Counted from the first letter of the stretch, positions 8,099 to 18,191 are shown. The stretch is 64,000 nt of DNA from Salinarimonas soli (GCF_008386575.1 NZ_VUOA01000017.1:1-64000); one strand, 5' to 3'. Program-made: numbers and translations. Notes: generated by a model not told the origin, from the sequence alone.

Positions 8099-10741
8099 AT
8101 GAGTTCGATCGAGCCTGCAATGAGGCCTGAGCGGTACAATCCCAAGGAAGCCGAGCCGAAGTGGCAGGCGGTCTGGGCGGAGCGTGACCTGTTCCGCACC
8201 CGCAACGACGATCCCCGGCCGACCTATTACGTGCTGGAGATGTTCCCCTATCCGTCGGGGCGCATCCATATGGGCCACGTGCGCAACTACGCCATGGGCG
8301 ACGTGGTGGCGCGCTACAAGCGGGCGCGCGGCTTCAACGTGCTCCATCCCATGGGCTGGGATGCGTTCGGCATGCCGGCCGAGAACGCGGCGATGCAGAA
8401 CCGGGTGCATCCCGCCGTCTGGACCTACCAGAACATCGATACCATGCGGGGCCAGCTGAAGAGCATGGGCCTGTCGCTCGACTGGAGCCGCGAGATCGCC
8501 ACCTGCGATCCGGCCTATTACCGGCACCAGCAGGCGATGTTCCTCGATTTCCTGAAAGCGGGCCTCGTCGACCGCAAGCAGGCGAAGGTGAACTGGGATC
8601 CGGTCGACCACACGGTGCTCGCCAACGAGCAGGTGATCGACGGCCGCGGCTGGCGCTCGGGCGCTCTCGTGGAGCAGCGCGAGCTGACCCAGTGGTTCTT
8701 CAAGATCACGGATGTCGCGCAGGACCTCGTCGACGCCCTCGACGGGCTGGAGCGCTGGCCCGAGAAGGTGCGCCTGATGCAGCGCAACTGGATCGGCCGC
8801 TCGGAGGGGCTGCTGGTTCGTTTCGCGCTCGAATCGAGCACGACGCCGGCCGGCGAGCGCGACCTCGAGATCTACACCACGCGGCCCGACACGCTGTTCG
8901 GCGCCAAGTTCCTCGCCCTTGCTCCCGACCACCCGCTCGCCCGCGCGGCGGCCGAGCGCAATCCGGAGCTCGCGGCCTTCATCGAGGAATGCAAGCGGGT
9001 CGGCACGGCGCAGGAGGCGATCGACCGGGCCGAGAAGCTCGGCTTCGACACAGGAATCCGCGCGGTCCACCCCTTCGATCCGTCCTGGACCCTGCCGGTC
9101 TATGTGGCGAACTTCATCCTCATGGAATACGGCACCGGCGCCATCTTCGGCTGCCCGGCGCATGACCAGCGCGACCTCGACTTCGTCAACAGGTATGGGC
9201 TCGGCAACACGCCGGTCGTGTGCCCGCCCGACATCGACCCGGCCGCCTTCGTGATCACCGACACGGCCTATGACGGCGACGGGCGGATGATCAATTCCCG
9301 CTTCCTCGACGGGCTTACCATTGCGGAGGCCAAGGAGGAGGTCGCCCGGCGGCTTACGGCACAAGCCCTCGGCAACGCGCCGGTGGCCGAGCGCAAGGTA
9401 AACTTCCGCCTGCGCGATTGGGGCATCTCGCGCCAACGGTATTGGGGCTGCCCGATCCCGATCATCCACTGCGCCGAGTGCGGCGTGGTGCCGGTGCCGC
9501 ACGATCAGCTCCCCGTGGTGCTGCCGGAGGACGTCTCCTTCGACCAGCCGGGCAACCCCCTCGACCGACACCCGACCTGGAAGAACGTCCCCTGCCCGTC
9601 CTGCTCCGGCCCGGCCCGGCGCGAGACGGACACCATGGACACGTTCGTAGACTCGTCCTGGTACTTCGCCCGCTTCACCGACCCGACCCTGACGGATCGG
9701 CCGACGGACCCGCAGGTGGTGGATCGCTGGCTGCCCGTCGACCAATATATCGGCGGCATCGAGCACGCGATCCTGCACCTGCTCTATTCGCGCTTCTTCA
9801 CCCGGGCGATGCACAAGACGGGTCACGCGGGCCTCGACGAGCCCTTCGCCGGCCTGTTCACGCAGGGCATGGTGGTGCACGAGACCTACAAGGCCTCGGA
9901 CGGCGCCTGGGTCCAGCCGGCGGAGGTGCGTTTCGAGACCGACGGCGGGACGCGCCGGGCGTTTCACGTGAAAACAAATGCCCCCGTCGAGATCGGCTCG
10001 ATCGAGAAGATGTCGAAGTCGAAGAAGAACACGGTCGACCCGGACGATATCATCGCGAGCTACGGCGCCGACACCGCCCGCTGGTTCATGCTCTCCGACT
10101 CCCCACCCGAGCGAGACGTGATCTGGACAGAGGAGGGCGTCCAGGGCGCCTGGCGCTTCGTCCAGCGCGTCTGGCGTCTGGTGCTGGAGATCGCCGACCA
10201 GCCTGGAGAAGCCGGCGCCGGTCCCGAGAGCGAAACGGCTCTCAGTGTTCGCAAGGCCGCGCATCGCGCCCTCGCCGCGATCGAGGAGGACGTGGAGCGC
10301 CTGCGCTTCAACCGTTGCGTCGCCCATCTCTACGAACTTGCCAACACCCTCCAGGCCGGTGTCACGGAAGCCCGGAGCGGCGCCGACGCGGCGGGTCTCG
10401 GCGCGGCCCTGCGGGAAGCAGCCACGATCTTCGTACGGCTGCTCGCCCCCATGATGCCGCACCTTGCCGAGGAGTGCTGGGAGGTGCTCGGAGGCGAGGG
10501 CCTTGTGGCTCAGGCCGCCTGGCCCGTGGTCGACCGCGATCTCCTCGTCGAGAACACCATCACCCTCCCCGTCCAGGTGAACGGCAAGAAGCGCGGCGAC
10601 ATCACCGTGCCCCGCGATGCCGACCAGGCCGCCGTCGAGGCCGCCGTGCGCGATCTCGACGCCGTGCAGCGGGCCATCGAGGGACGCCCGATCCGCAAGA
10701 TCATCGTCGTGCCGCAGAGGATCGTGAATGTCGTCGCTTGA
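8099..10741 (+). CDS. leuS: Leucyl-tRNA synthetase
   Basis: An 880-residue class Ia synthetase that charges tRNA-Leu. The HIGH motif is HMGH at residues 57-60, after EMFPYPSGR; the KMSKS loop, [15 protein letters not shown], lies near residue 637. Between them are the CP1 editing domain ([21 protein letters not shown] and [16 protein letters not shown], with the editing Thr and Asp) and a zinc-type CAEC...CPSC insertion. The C-terminal anticodon and LeuRS-specific domains end in [10 protein letters not shown]. An ATG at 8099 is used; another at 8120 (MRPERYN) is equally plausible and neither has a strong ribosome site. The coding sequence contains a ParB-box-like element at 9960-9975. lptE overlaps its 3' end by 14 bases. 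Confidence 0.97.
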   Translation: MSSIEPAMRPERYNPKEAEPKWQAVWAERDLFRTRNDDPRPTYYVLEMFPYPSGRIHMGHVRNYAMGDVVARYKRARGFNVLHPMGWDAFGMPAENAAMQNRVHPAVWTYQNIDTMRGQLKSMGLSLDWSREIATCDPAYYRHQQAMFLDFLKAGLVDRKQAKVNWDPVDHTVLANEQVIDGRGWRSGALVEQRELTQWFFKITDVAQDLVDALDGLERWPEKVRLMQRNWIGRSEGLLVRFALESSTTPAGERDLEIYTTRPDTLFGAKFLALAPDHPLARAAAERNPELAAFIEECKRVGTAQEAIDRAEKLGFDTGIRAVHPFDPSWTLPVYVANFILMEYGTGAIFGCPAHDQRDLDFVNRYGLGNTPVVCPPDIDPAAFVITDTAYDGDGRMINSRFLDGLTIAEAKEEVARRLTAQALGNAPVAERKVNFRLRDWGISRQRYWGCPIPIIHCAECGVVPVPHDQLPVVLPEDVSFDQPGNPLDRHPTWKNVPCPSCSGPARRETDTMDTFVDSSWYFARFTDPTLTDRPTDPQVVDRWLPVDQYIGGIEHAILHLLYSRFFTRAMHKTGHAGLDEPFAGLFTQGMVVHETYKASDGAWVQPAEVRFETDGGTRRAFHVKTNAPVEIGSIEKMSKSKKNTVDPDDIIASYGADTARWFMLSDSPPERDVIWTEEGVQGAWRFVQRVWRLVLEIADQPGEAGAGPESETALSVRKAAHRALAAIEEDVERLRFNRCVAHLYELANTLQAGVTEARSGADAAGLGAALREAATIFVRLLAPMMPHLAEECWEVLGGEGLVAQAAWPVVDRDLLVENTITLPVQVNGKKRGDITVPRDADQAAVEAAVRDLDAVQRAIEGRPIRKIIVVPQRIVNVVA
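9960..9975. promoter_or_regulatory. parS-like site (degenerate) inside leuS
   Basis: Core GTTTCACGTGAAA is intact (9961-9973). The full 16-mer matches the parS consensus TGTTTCACGTGAAACA at 13 of 16 positions. It lies inside leuS, about 2.4 kb from parB. Binding would be weaker than at the two better sites; it could also be a chance match. Confidence 0.5.
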
Positions 10742-11270
10742 GAGCGTTCTCCGCACCTCCCGCCGGCTCGGCCTCGTCGCGCTCGCGGGCTTGGGACTCG
10801 CGGGCTGCTTCCAGCCGCTCTACGGGCCGACAGCCTCCGGGGCGCCCCTCCAGACCGTCCTCGCGGCCATCGACGTGGAGCCGGTCACGGTGCCGGTCGC
10901 GCAGCAGCGGCTCAGCCATTACATGCGCAGCGAGCTCGTCTTCGATCTCGACGGCTCCGGCGAGCCGCAGCCCAAGCGCTACAAGCTTGCCGTCAGCGTC
11001 ACGACGAGCCTGCAATCGCCCATCGTCGACACCACGTTCGGCCGCGCCAACGCCTCCACCCTGCTGGGCGAGGCGACCTACACCCTGACCGCCATCAGCG
11101 GCGGGGCCTCCGTCACGACGGGCAAGGTGGTGGGATCGGCGAGCTATGAGCGCTCACCGCAGCGCTTCGCCGTGGTCCGGGTGCAGCGCGATGCCGAGAT
11201 CCGCCTTGCGAAGCTCCTGTCCGAGCAGATCCGCAACCAGCTCGCCCTGACGCTCCGCGCCAAGACCTGA
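10728..11270 (+). CDS. lptE: LPS-assembly lipoprotein LptE
   Basis: A 180-residue lipoprotein. The signal peptide has basic RTSRR, hydrophobic [10 protein letters not shown] and the lipobox LAGC, then FQPLYGP, which is highly typical of the alphaproteobacterial LptE family (LptE/RlpB). With LptD it forms the outer-membrane translocon for lipopolysaccharide. Length agrees with the family. The start lies inside leuS, so translation is probably coupled; the gene is followed 3 bases later by holA, the usual leuS-lptE-holA order in this group. Confidence 0.88.
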   Translation: MSSLESVLRTSRRLGLVALAGLGLAGCFQPLYGPTASGAPLQTVLAAIDVEPVTVPVAQQRLSHYMRSELVFDLDGSGEPQPKRYKLAVSVTTSLQSPIVDTTFGRANASTLLGEATYTLTAISGGASVTTGKVVGSASYERSPQRFAVVRVQRDAEIRLAKLLSEQIRNQLALTLRAKT

Positions 11271-11273
11271 GCC

Positions 11274-12305
11274 ATGGCCGTCGTGAACGCCCGGGACGCG
11301 GAGAACGCCCTCCGGCGGCTCGACGCATCGGTCCTCGTGGTTCTCGTCTATGGTCCCGATGACGGGCTCGTGGCGGAGCGCGCCCGCAAGGTCGCAGCCG
11401 CCTCGGTCGCCGACCCAGCCGACCCGTTCCAGCTCGTTCGCCTCGACGGTGACGCCGTCGCTTCCGACCCGGGCCGCCTCGCCGACGAGGCCGGCACGAT
11501 CGGGCTGTTCGGCGCTAAGCGCGCGATCTGGATCAGGCCGACCTCCCGCAATCTCGCTCCCGCCGTGCAGGCGGTTCTCGAGATGGCGCCGGTCGAGGTG
11601 CGGATCGTGGTCGAGGCCGGCGATCTCGCCAAGACCTCTCCCGTCCGGACGCTCTGCGAGAAGGCGCCCCGCGCGCTCGCCATCCCCTGCTATGCCGACA
11701 CGGAGGGCGACCTCACCGCTCTCGTCGACGCGACGCTGAAAGCGGCGGGGCACAGCATCGACCGCGACGCCCGTGCCCTGCTCCTGGCGGGTCTCGGCGG
11801 CAACAGGCTCGCAAGCCGGGGTGAGCTCGAGAAGCTCCTTCTCTTCGTGCACGGCCAGACGGAGATCGGCGTCGCGGATGTCGCCGCGGCCCTGTCCGAC
11901 GTCTCCGCTCATGCGCTCGACGATGTCGTGGATGCAGCTTTCGCCGGCCGGCTCTCCGACGCCGATACGGCCCTGCGGCGCGCGCTGCGCGAGGGCACTC
12001 ACCCGTCCGTGGTGCTCGGCGCGTTGCTGCGGCACGGCCTGCAATTGCTGCCAGCCCGGGCCGATGTGGAGGGGGGACGTTCGACCGACAGCGTGGTGGA
12101 GGCCTGGCGCGGGCTGTTCTTCCGCCGCAAGGCGATCGTGAAGGTGCAGCTCGGGGCCTGGCGCCTGTCCCTCTTGCGCGAGGCGGTCGACATCCTTCAG
12201 CGTGCCATCCTCGCGACACGCCAGGCGCCGGACCTCGCCGATGCCGCCGCCGCGCAGGCCGTGATGGCGATCGCCGTCCGGGCGCGCGGGCGCGGCAACG
12301 CTTGA
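11274..12305 (+). CDS. holA: DNA polymerase III subunit delta
   Basis: A 343-residue clamp-loader subunit that opens the beta clamp. The N-terminal region has VLVYGPDDGLVAERARKV, followed by DPFQLVRLDGDAV and a GTIGLFGAKRAIWI segment, then the helical lid (GGNRLASRGELEKLLLFV) and the collar domain. It has no Walker lysine, as expected for delta. It sits 3 bases after lptE in the leuS-lptE-holA operon and is convergent with parB, with a gap of 15 bases. Confidence 0.9.
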   Translation: MAVVNARDAENALRRLDASVLVVLVYGPDDGLVAERARKVAAASVADPADPFQLVRLDGDAVASDPGRLADEAGTIGLFGAKRAIWIRPTSRNLAPAVQAVLEMAPVEVRIVVEAGDLAKTSPVRTLCEKAPRALAIPCYADTEGDLTALVDATLKAAGHSIDRDARALLLAGLGGNRLASRGELEKLLLFVHGQTEIGVADVAAALSDVSAHALDDVVDAAFAGRLSDADTALRRALREGTHPSVVLGALLRHGLQLLPARADVEGGRSTDSVVEAWRGLFFRRKAIVKVQLGAWRLSLLREAVDILQRAILATRQAPDLADAAAAQAVMAIAVRARGRGNA

Positions 12306-12320
12306 GCGCGGAGCGGCCGC

Positions 12321-13211
12321 CTAGCGCCCGGTGAGCGCCTTCAGCCGGCGGCAGAGTGCGTCGAGCTGCTCGAGATTGTTGTAGCGGATGCGCAGCTCGC
12401 CTGCGGTTCCACGATGGTCGATGGCGACCGTCAGGCCGAGCACATCTTCCAGCGCCTGCTCCAGGGCGCGGGTATCGGGATCCTTCTCGCGCCGGGCACG
12501 GGCCTCGGGCACGGACTTCACCTCGCCCGCATCCTCCTCCCGGGCGATGCGCTCCACGTCGCGGACGTTGAGACCCTTCTCCACGATGCGCCGCGCCACG
12601 CCCTCCGGATCGCTCACCGAGAGAAGCGCGCGGGCATGGCCCGCCGTCAGCTCGCCCTGGGACAGCATCGTCTGGATGTTCGAGGGGAGCTTCAGGAGGC
12701 GCAGCGTGTTGGCGACGTGGCTGCGGCTCTTGCCGATGATGGTGGCGAGGTCCGATTGCGAATAGCTGAACTCGTTGATGAGGCGCTCGTAACCGCCGGC
12801 CTCCTCGATGGGGTTGAGGTCGGCGCGCTGCACGTTCTCGACGATGGCGTATTCGAGCGAGGTGCGGTCATCCACCTCGAGGACGACCACGGGCACCTCG
12901 TGCAGGCCCGCCCGCTGCGAGGCGCGCCAGCGCCGCTCGCCGGCGATGATCTCATAGGCGTCGCTCAGGCCGGGCGCAGGCCGCACGACGATTGGCTGGA
13001 TGACGCCGCGCTCGCGGATCGAGGCCGAGAGCTCCTCGAGATCCGCCTCGGCGAAGGCCTTGCGTGGATTGCGGGGGTTCGGGCGCAGGAACTCCACAGG
13101 CACGCGGCGCTGGCCGCGGCTGCGGTCGAGCACCGACATCTCGTCCCCGACCTCGCCGATGAGGGCGGCCAGGCCCCGCCCGAGCCGCGGGCGCGTCGCT
13201 TCTTCGGCCAT
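12321..13211 (-). CDS. parB: Chromosome-partitioning protein ParB (CTPase, parS-binding)
   Basis: A 296-residue ParB. The N-terminal RPRLGRGLAALIG peptide contacts ParA. The CTP-binding domain shows LRPNPRNPRKAF, GVIQPIVVRP and the GERRWRAS box (about residues 91-98), then ENVQRADLNPIEEA. The central helix-turn-helix follows (YSQSDLATIIGKSRSHVANTLRLLKLP), and the C-terminal dimerisation region ends in RIRYNNLEQLDALCRRLKALTG. It loads at parS sites, spreads as a CTP-gated clamp and drives origin segregation together with ParA. It is downstream of parA with a 22-base gap in the rsmG-parA-parB run. Candidate target sites exist within this window. Confidence 0.96.
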   Translation of the reverse strand: MAEEATRPRLGRGLAALIGEVGDEMSVLDRSRGQRRVPVEFLRPNPRNPRKAFAEADLEELSASIRERGVIQPIVVRPAPGLSDAYEIIAGERRWRASQRAGLHEVPVVVLEVDDRTSLEYAIVENVQRADLNPIEEAGGYERLINEFSYSQSDLATIIGKSRSHVANTLRLLKLPSNIQTMLSQGELTAGHARALLSVSDPEGVARRIVEKGLNVRDVERIAREEDAGEVKSVPEARARREKDPDTRALEQALEDVLGLTVAIDHRGTAGELRIRYNNLEQLDALCRRLKALTGR

Positions 13212-13233
13212 CGCCGTGCTCCGTCTCTCTAAC

Positions 13234-14076
13234 TCAAGCGGCGCGCAAGCTGCGCTCGCGCTGGATGATCTCGGACGCGAGCTTCAGGTAAGCCTGAGAG
13301 CCCGCGCATTTCAGGTCGTAGAGCAGAACCGGCTTGCCGTGGGACGGCGCCTCCGAGACGCGCACGTTACGCGGGATCACGGTCTCGTAGACCTTCGTCC
13401 CCATGAACTCGCGCACATCAGCCACCACCTGGCCCGACAGGTTGTTGCGCGGATCGAACATGGTGAGTACCACGCCGTGGATGCTCAGGCGCGGGTTGAG
13501 GCTGGAGCGCACCTGCTCCACCGTGGTGAGAAGCTGCGACAGGCCCTCCAGCGCGAAGAACTCGCATTGCAGCGGCACGAGCACGGCATCGGATGCGGCG
13601 AGCGCGTTGATGGTGAGCAGGTTCAGCGAGGGTGGGCAGTCGATCAACACATAGGTGAACGGGTCACCGTCGAGCACGCTGCGAACGCCGAGGGCGTCGA
13701 TGGCCAGCCGCAAGCGGTGGGCGCGGTTGCGCTCGTTCGCGATCTCCAGCTCGACCCCGAGAAGGTCGAGGGTCGAGGGCGCGAGATGGAGCCGCGGCAC
13801 GGCCGTGGGCACGATGGCGGCGGCGAGGTCGGAATCGCCCGCGAGCACGTGGTAGGTGGAGATGCGCCGGCTCTTGCGATCGACGCCGAGTCCCGTCGAG
13901 GCGTTGCCCTGCGGGTCGAGGTCGAGCACCAGCACCTTCTCGCCCGTGGCGGCCAGCGCCGTGCCGAGATTGATCGCCGTCGTGGTCTTGCCCACCCCGC
14001 CCTTCTGGTTGGCGAGAGCCAGCACCCGCGGCTTGCCGGGGCGGGAGGTTCCGATCGAGGTCAGTTCGGTGCTCAT
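13234..14076 (-). CDS. parA: Chromosome-partitioning ATPase ParA
   Basis: A 280-residue deviant-Walker ATPase: NQKGGVGKTTTAINL (P-loop with signature lysine), VLDLDPQGNASTG (Walker A') and VLIDCPPSLNLLTINAL (Walker B). It lacks the N-terminal DNA-binding domain of plasmid type Ia ParA, so it is the chromosomal type. ATP-bound dimers bind DNA and release on contact with ParB. I place the start at the ATG at 14076, which overlaps the rsmG stop in an ATGA arrangement; an ATG at 14094 would add six residues. Confidence 0.95.
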   Translation of the reverse strand: MSTELTSIGTSRPGKPRVLALANQKGGVGKTTTAINLGTALAATGEKVLVLDLDPQGNASTGLGVDRKSRRISTYHVLAGDSDLAAAIVPTAVPRLHLAPSTLDLLGVELEIANERNRAHRLRLAIDALGVRSVLDGDPFTYVLIDCPPSLNLLTINALAASDAVLVPLQCEFFALEGLSQLLTTVEQVRSSLNPRLSIHGVVLTMFDPRNNLSGQVVADVREFMGTKVYETVIPRNVRVSEAPSHGKPVLLYDLKCAGSQAYLKLASEIIQRERSLRAA

Positions 14077-14705
14077 GCGGGGTCTCGAGGCCAAGTGATG
14101 CGGAGGATGGACGCCCGCGGATCCGTACGACTCACAACCGTTTCAGCGTTGAATCTCAAGGATTTTGCCGCTTCGGTCAATTCCGCGGCCGCGCCCTCGC
14201 CCTTCGGAAAGAGGCCGAGGGCACCGTTTTTCAACAGGGGCTCGGTCCAGGCGAGAAGCTGGGGGAGGGGGGCGAGCGCGCGAGCGGTGACGACATCGAC
14301 GCCCGCGACCAGGGATGGGACGACATCTTCGAGTCGCGCGTCGTGGACGCGCACCGCGGCACCCGTGGCGCGAGCGGCGTGACGCAGGAAGGCGCACTTG
14401 CGCCCGTTGCTCTCCACGAGATGCACCATGTGCCCCGCGCGCTCCGCCGCCTGGATGCCGAGGACGAGGCCTGGGAAGCCGGCACCAGAGCCGAGATCGA
14501 TCCAGGTGCGGGCGTCGGGGGCGAGGGCGGCGAGCTGAAGCGAGTCGGCGATGTGGCGATGCCAAACCTCCTTCAGCGTCTCCGGGCCGACGAGGTTCTT
14601 GATTTGCTGCCAGCGGCGCAGCTCGGCAACGAGGATCTCCAGACGTTCTCTGGTTTCACGTGAAACGTCGAAGCCGCGAAGGGCATGATCGGGGTCGTCG
14701 CTCAT
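14073..14705 (-). CDS. rsmG: 16S rRNA (guanine-527 N7) methyltransferase RsmG (GidB)
   Basis: A 210-residue SAM-dependent methyltransferase with [17 protein letters not shown] (motif I), [32 protein letters not shown] and LFPKGEG. It methylates G527 of 16S rRNA. The N-terminal peptide DVSRETRE is encoded by a perfect 14-base ParB-site core, so a DNA signal constrains this protein segment. It overlaps mnmG upstream by 4 bases and parA downstream by 4 bases, indicating one mnmG-rsmG-parA-parB unit. Confidence 0.95.
   Translation of the reverse strand: MSDDPDHALRGFDVSRETRERLEILVAELRRWQQIKNLVGPETLKEVWHRHIADSLQLAALAPDARTWIDLGSGAGFPGLVLGIQAAERAGHMVHLVESNGRKCAFLRHAARATGAAVRVHDARLEDVVPSLVAGVDVVTARALAPLPQLLAWTEPLLKNGALGLFPKGEGAAAELTEAAKSLRFNAETVVSRTDPRASILRITWPRDPA
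14652..14667. promoter_or_regulatory. parS site within rsmG
   Basis: The 14-base palindrome GTTTCACGTGAAAC is perfect at 14653-14666. The 16-mer matches the parS consensus at 14 of 16, with only the outermost bases differing. It lies in the 5' part of rsmG, a classic position for parS in this group, about 0.6 kb upstream of parA and about 7 kb from the proposed origin. Confidence 0.88.
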
Positions 14706-16585
14706 TCCGATCGCAACGCCTCCGACTCGATCGCGCGCGAGCCGCGGCGGCTATGGGCGGCAAGGAGGGTGATCGCGGCCGGGGTCATGCCCTCGATCCG
14801 TGCTGCCTGACCGAGCGTCCTCGGCCGGACCACGTCGAGCTTCGCCTTGATCTCGTTCGAGAGGCCGGGAAGGGCGTCGAAGTCGAGATCGGCGGGGAGG
14901 GCGATCGCCTCGTCACGGCGATGGGCGTCAACATCCGCCGCCTGGCGATCGAGATAAACCGCATAGGTGGCATCAGTCTCAAGCCGTTCCGCGATTGGGC
15001 TAGGGATGGAGCCGAGCGCCTCGGGCCAGACCTCCCGCAGGCGGGCAAAATCGATAGCCGGATAGGAGAGCAGCTGGAACGCGGTGCGCCGGATGCCGTC
15101 GCGGTTGAGCTCGAGGCCGTGCCGCGCCGCCTCGGTGGGGGTGAGGGTGAGCGCGTCGAGTAGCACCCTCCCCCGGGCAAGCTCCCCCTGTCGTGACTCG
15201 AAGTGCCGAGCGCGCACCTGGCCCACGCATCCGGCCGCAAGACCACGCGGGGTGAGCCGCTCGTCGGCATTGTCGATGCGCAGGCTCAGGCGATATTCAG
15301 AGCGCGAGGTGAACATGCGATAGGGCTCGCTCACGCCGCGCGTGACGAGATCGTCGACGAGCACGCCCAGATAGGACTCGGCCCGGTCGAACACGATCCC
15401 GTCGAGACCGCCCGCGTGGCGCCCGGCATTGAGGCCCGCCAGCAGTCCCTGAGCTGCCGCCTCCTCGTAGCCTGTCGTCCCGTTGATCTGTCCCGCGAGG
15501 AAGAGGCCGCGCACCCGCTTCGTTTCGAGCGTGGGCGCAAGGTTGCGAGGGTCGACGAAATCGTACTCGATCGCATAGCCGGGGCGGACCATGCGAACCC
15601 GCTCCAGCCCGGGGATCAGCGGCAGGATGGCGCGCTGTACGTCCTCAGGGAGCGAGGTGGAGATGCCGTTGGGATAGACCGTCGGGTCGTCCAGGCCCTC
15701 CGGCTCCAGGAAGATCTGGTGACCGTCGCGGTCGCCGAAGCGCACCACCTTGTCCTCGATGGATGGGCAGTAGCGCGGGCCGCGGCTCTCGATGTCGCCG
15801 GAATACATGGGCGCGCGATGCAGGTTGGCCCGGATGGTCGCATGCACCGCGGGAGTCGTACGGGTGACGCCGCACTCCACCTGGGGCGTGCGGATCCGGT
15901 CCGTGAGGGCGGAGAAGGGGACCGGATCTTCGTCGGCCGCTTGGGCCTCGACGGTCGCCCAATCGATCGTCCGCCCGTCGAGACGCGGCGGCGTGCCGGT
16001 CTTGAGGCGGCCGAGGGTGAAACCGAAGCGCTCCAGGGTCGACGAGAGGCCGAGCGCCGGCCCCTCCCCGACCCGTCCGGCCGGGATCTTCACCTCGCCG
16101 ATATGGATGAGGCCGCGCAGGAAGGTACCCGTCGTAAGAACCACGGCGCGGGCACGGAGCTCGCGCCCGTCCGCCAGGGTGAGACCCGCGATCGAGCCAT
16201 CGTCGATGACAAGGTCGTGCGCCTCGCCCTCGACCACCTGAAGGTTTTCGGTCGCGCCTATCTCGGCCTGCATGGCGGCCGCGTAGAGCTTGCGATCGGC
16301 CTGCGTCCGCGGCCCGCGCACGGCCGGACCCTTGCGGCGGTTGAGAAGCCGGAACTGGATGCCGGCGCGATCGGCAATGCGCCCCATGAGGCCGTCGAGG
16401 GCGTCGACCTCCCGCACGAGGTGCCCTTTGCCCAGACCGCCTATGGCGGGGTTGCAGGACATGGCGCCGATGGTTGCGAAACGGTGAGTGACGAGCGCCG
16501 TACGGGCGCCCAGACGCGCCGAGGCTGCCGCAGCCTCGGCTCCAGCGTGACCACCCCCCACCACAACGACATCGAATTCGCTCAT
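14702..16585 (-). CDS. mnmG: tRNA uridine-5-carboxymethylaminomethyl modification enzyme MnmG (GidA)
   Basis: A 627-residue FAD protein that, with MnmE, adds the cmnm5 group to wobble U34 of several tRNAs. Motifs include [20 protein letters not shown] (FAD dinucleotide fold), [50 protein letters not shown] (active region), [22 protein letters not shown] and [20 protein letters not shown], then the C-terminal MnmE/tRNA-binding domain with LSNEIKAKL near the end. The start at 16585 begins [12 protein letters not shown]; longer in-frame starts add non-family sequence. Confidence 0.96.
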   Translation of the reverse strand: MSEFDVVVVGGGHAGAEAAAASARLGARTALVTHRFATIGAMSCNPAIGGLGKGHLVREVDALDGLMGRIADRAGIQFRLLNRRKGPAVRGPRTQADRKLYAAAMQAEIGATENLQVVEGEAHDLVIDDGSIAGLTLADGRELRARAVVLTTGTFLRGLIHIGEVKIPAGRVGEGPALGLSSTLERFGFTLGRLKTGTPPRLDGRTIDWATVEAQAADEDPVPFSALTDRIRTPQVECGVTRTTPAVHATIRANLHRAPMYSGDIESRGPRYCPSIEDKVVRFGDRDGHQIFLEPEGLDDPTVYPNGISTSLPEDVQRAILPLIPGLERVRMVRPGYAIEYDFVDPRNLAPTLETKRVRGLFLAGQINGTTGYEEAAAQGLLAGLNAGRHAGGLDGIVFDRAESYLGVLVDDLVTRGVSEPYRMFTSRSEYRLSLRIDNADERLTPRGLAAGCVGQVRARHFESRQGELARGRVLLDALTLTPTEAARHGLELNRDGIRRTAFQLLSYPAIDFARLREVWPEALGSIPSPIAERLETDATYAVYLDRQAADVDAHRRDEAIALPADLDFDALPGLSNEIKAKLDVVRPRTLGQAARIEGMTPAAITLLAAHSRRGSRAIESEALRSE

Positions 16586-16752
16586 CAGTCGCTCTGTCCC
16601 ATGCCCCTCAAGTCCGCACGGGTTCGTGGCGGGGCTCCTACGGGCATCATTCGACACGATCCATATCGCCAGCGGTCCAATCGCGGACACACGCCACGGC
16701 GCGATAGGGTTGCTGTACGTCGAAGCGGGCGATCGGTCAAACGTTTCGGCCC

Positions 16753-16768
16753 CGTTTCACGTGAAACA
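16753..16768. promoter_or_regulatory. parS site between mnmE and mnmG
   Basis: CGTTTCACGTGAAACA matches the 16-base parS consensus at 15 positions, the best site in the window. It is intergenic, immediately beyond the mnmE stop (16775) and about 170 bases upstream of mnmG. About 4.5 kb from the proposed origin. Confidence 0.9.
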
Positions 16769-16774
16769 GGAACC

Positions 16775-18082
16775 CTACTTACCGATACAGAACGCAGCGA
16801 AGAGCCGGTCCAGCACGGCTTCGACATCAACCCTGCCCGTGATCTCGCCGAGTGCGCGCAATGCCAGGCGGACGTCCTCGGCTGCCAGCTCGCCTTGGTC
16901 TACGGCAAGCGCGTCGACAGCCCGGCGAAGGGCTTCGGCGCAGCGTTCCAGGGCACGGCGATGGCGTTCGCGCGTCACGAGGGCGTCGCCGGTCCCGAGC
17001 GCATCACCGGCCCGGCGGCTCAACAGGTCGAGGAGCTCTGGGATGCCGTCGCCGGTCCGTGCCGAAAGCCGCAGGTCCTGGCCGGCAGCCGGAGAGAGGT
17101 CCGACTTGGTCCGCAGGTGGATGTAGCGGGGATCCCCTGCCGGAGGCGGGCAGGGGTCGTCGACGGGATCGAGCCAGAGCACGGCGTCGGCCTGGTCCAG
17201 GCGTGCACGGGTGCGGACGATACCTTCACGCTCAACCACATCCTCCGTCTCGCGCAAACCCGCTGTGTCGATGAAAGTCACGGGCAACCCGCCGAGATCG
17301 CAGGCGACCTCGATGGCATCCCGGGTCGTGCCCGGAACGGGCGACACGATGGCGGCGTCGCGCCGGGCGAGCGCGTTCAGGAGGCTCGACTTGCCGGCGT
17401 TCGGCGGACCCGCGAGCACGACGACGAAACCCTCGCGCAGGCGCTCCCCGCGCCGACTATCGCGCAGAACTGCCTCGATCTCCCCCGCGAGCCGTCGCGC
17501 CGCCCCGCCCGCCCTGGCTTCCAAGGAGGCGGGCACGTCGCCCTCGTCGGCGAAGTCGAGGGCGGCCTCGAGATCCGCCAGAGCGCCGATCAGGTCCTCG
17601 CGCCAGCTTTCCACCTGTCGGCCGAGCTCTCCGCCGAGCTGGCGCAGAGCCTGGCGGGCTTGCGCTTCGGTCTGGGCGTCGATGAGGTCGGCCAAGCCCT
17701 CCACGGCGGGGAGGTCCATGCGGCCGTTGAGGAAGGCACGCCTGGTGAACTCACCGGCCTCGGCCGCACGGCACCCCGGCATCCGGCCGAGCGACCGTAG
17801 GACGCCGGCGCGCACGGCGGCGCCGCCATGGATGTGGAGCTCCGCCCCGTCCTCGCCCGTGAAGGAGCCCGGCCCGGGGAAGAAGACCACGAGGGCCTCG
17901 TCGAGCACCGAGCCGGTCTCAGGGTCGCGCAGCCGCCTCAGGCTCATGCGCCGGGGCTCCGGCACGCCGCCCGCGATCGTTTCGAGGGCGAATCGCGTCC
18001 CCCCGCCGCTGATGCGGATCACGGCGACGGCGGCTCGGCCGAAACCGGAAGCAGGGGCGAAGATCGTGTCCGTGGAGAGCAT
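16775..18082 (-). CDS. mnmE: tRNA modification GTPase MnmE (TrmE)
   Basis: A 435-residue protein partnering MnmG. The N-terminal tetrahydrofolate-binding domain (DTIFAPASGFGRAAVAVIRISG, GEDGAELHIHGG) is followed by the helical domain with an inserted Ras-like GTPase: GPPNAGKSSLLNALARRDAAIVSPVPGTTRDAIEV (G1, G2), DTAGLRETEDVVEREGI (G3) and RTKSDL (G4, TKSD instead of NKxD). The C-terminal CIGK motif carries the catalytic cysteine. The start MLSTDTIFAP at 18082 fits the family. Transcribed leftward, upstream of mnmG. Confidence 0.96.
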   Translation of the reverse strand: MLSTDTIFAPASGFGRAAVAVIRISGGGTRFALETIAGGVPEPRRMSLRRLRDPETGSVLDEALVVFFPGPGSFTGEDGAELHIHGGAAVRAGVLRSLGRMPGCRAAEAGEFTRRAFLNGRMDLPAVEGLADLIDAQTEAQARQALRQLGGELGRQVESWREDLIGALADLEAALDFADEGDVPASLEARAGGAARRLAGEIEAVLRDSRRGERLREGFVVVLAGPPNAGKSSLLNALARRDAAIVSPVPGTTRDAIEVACDLGGLPVTFIDTAGLRETEDVVEREGIVRTRARLDQADAVLWLDPVDDPCPPPAGDPRYIHLRTKSDLSPAAGQDLRLSARTGDGIPELLDLLSRRAGDALGTGDALVTRERHRRALERCAEALRRAVDALAVDQGELAAEDVRLALRALGEITGRVDVEAVLDRLFAAFCIGK

Positions 18083-18162
18083 GGGCTGGGATCCGGCGGC
18101 GTCGCGGCACCTTAGTAGGGTCCGTGCGGGCCCGAGGCCAGGGGAGGGGACCCGCCCAAATG

Positions 18163-18191
18163 CGAACGGCCGGCGCAGGGCCGGCCGTTCG
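18163..18191 (-). terminator. Hairpin terminator downstream of rho
   Basis: A perfect 12-base-pair stem (CGAACGGCCGGC / GCCGGCCGTTCG) with a 5-base loop lies 23 bases past the rho stop. In the minus direction it is followed by a short ATTTGGG, so the T-run is weak, but the stem is very stable. Confidence 0.75.

Noticed and set aside
8087-10756. 889-codon open frame on the minus strand opposite leuS
   Set aside because: It is a mirror of leuS caused by high GC third positions; the translation has no domain and leuS has full motifs.
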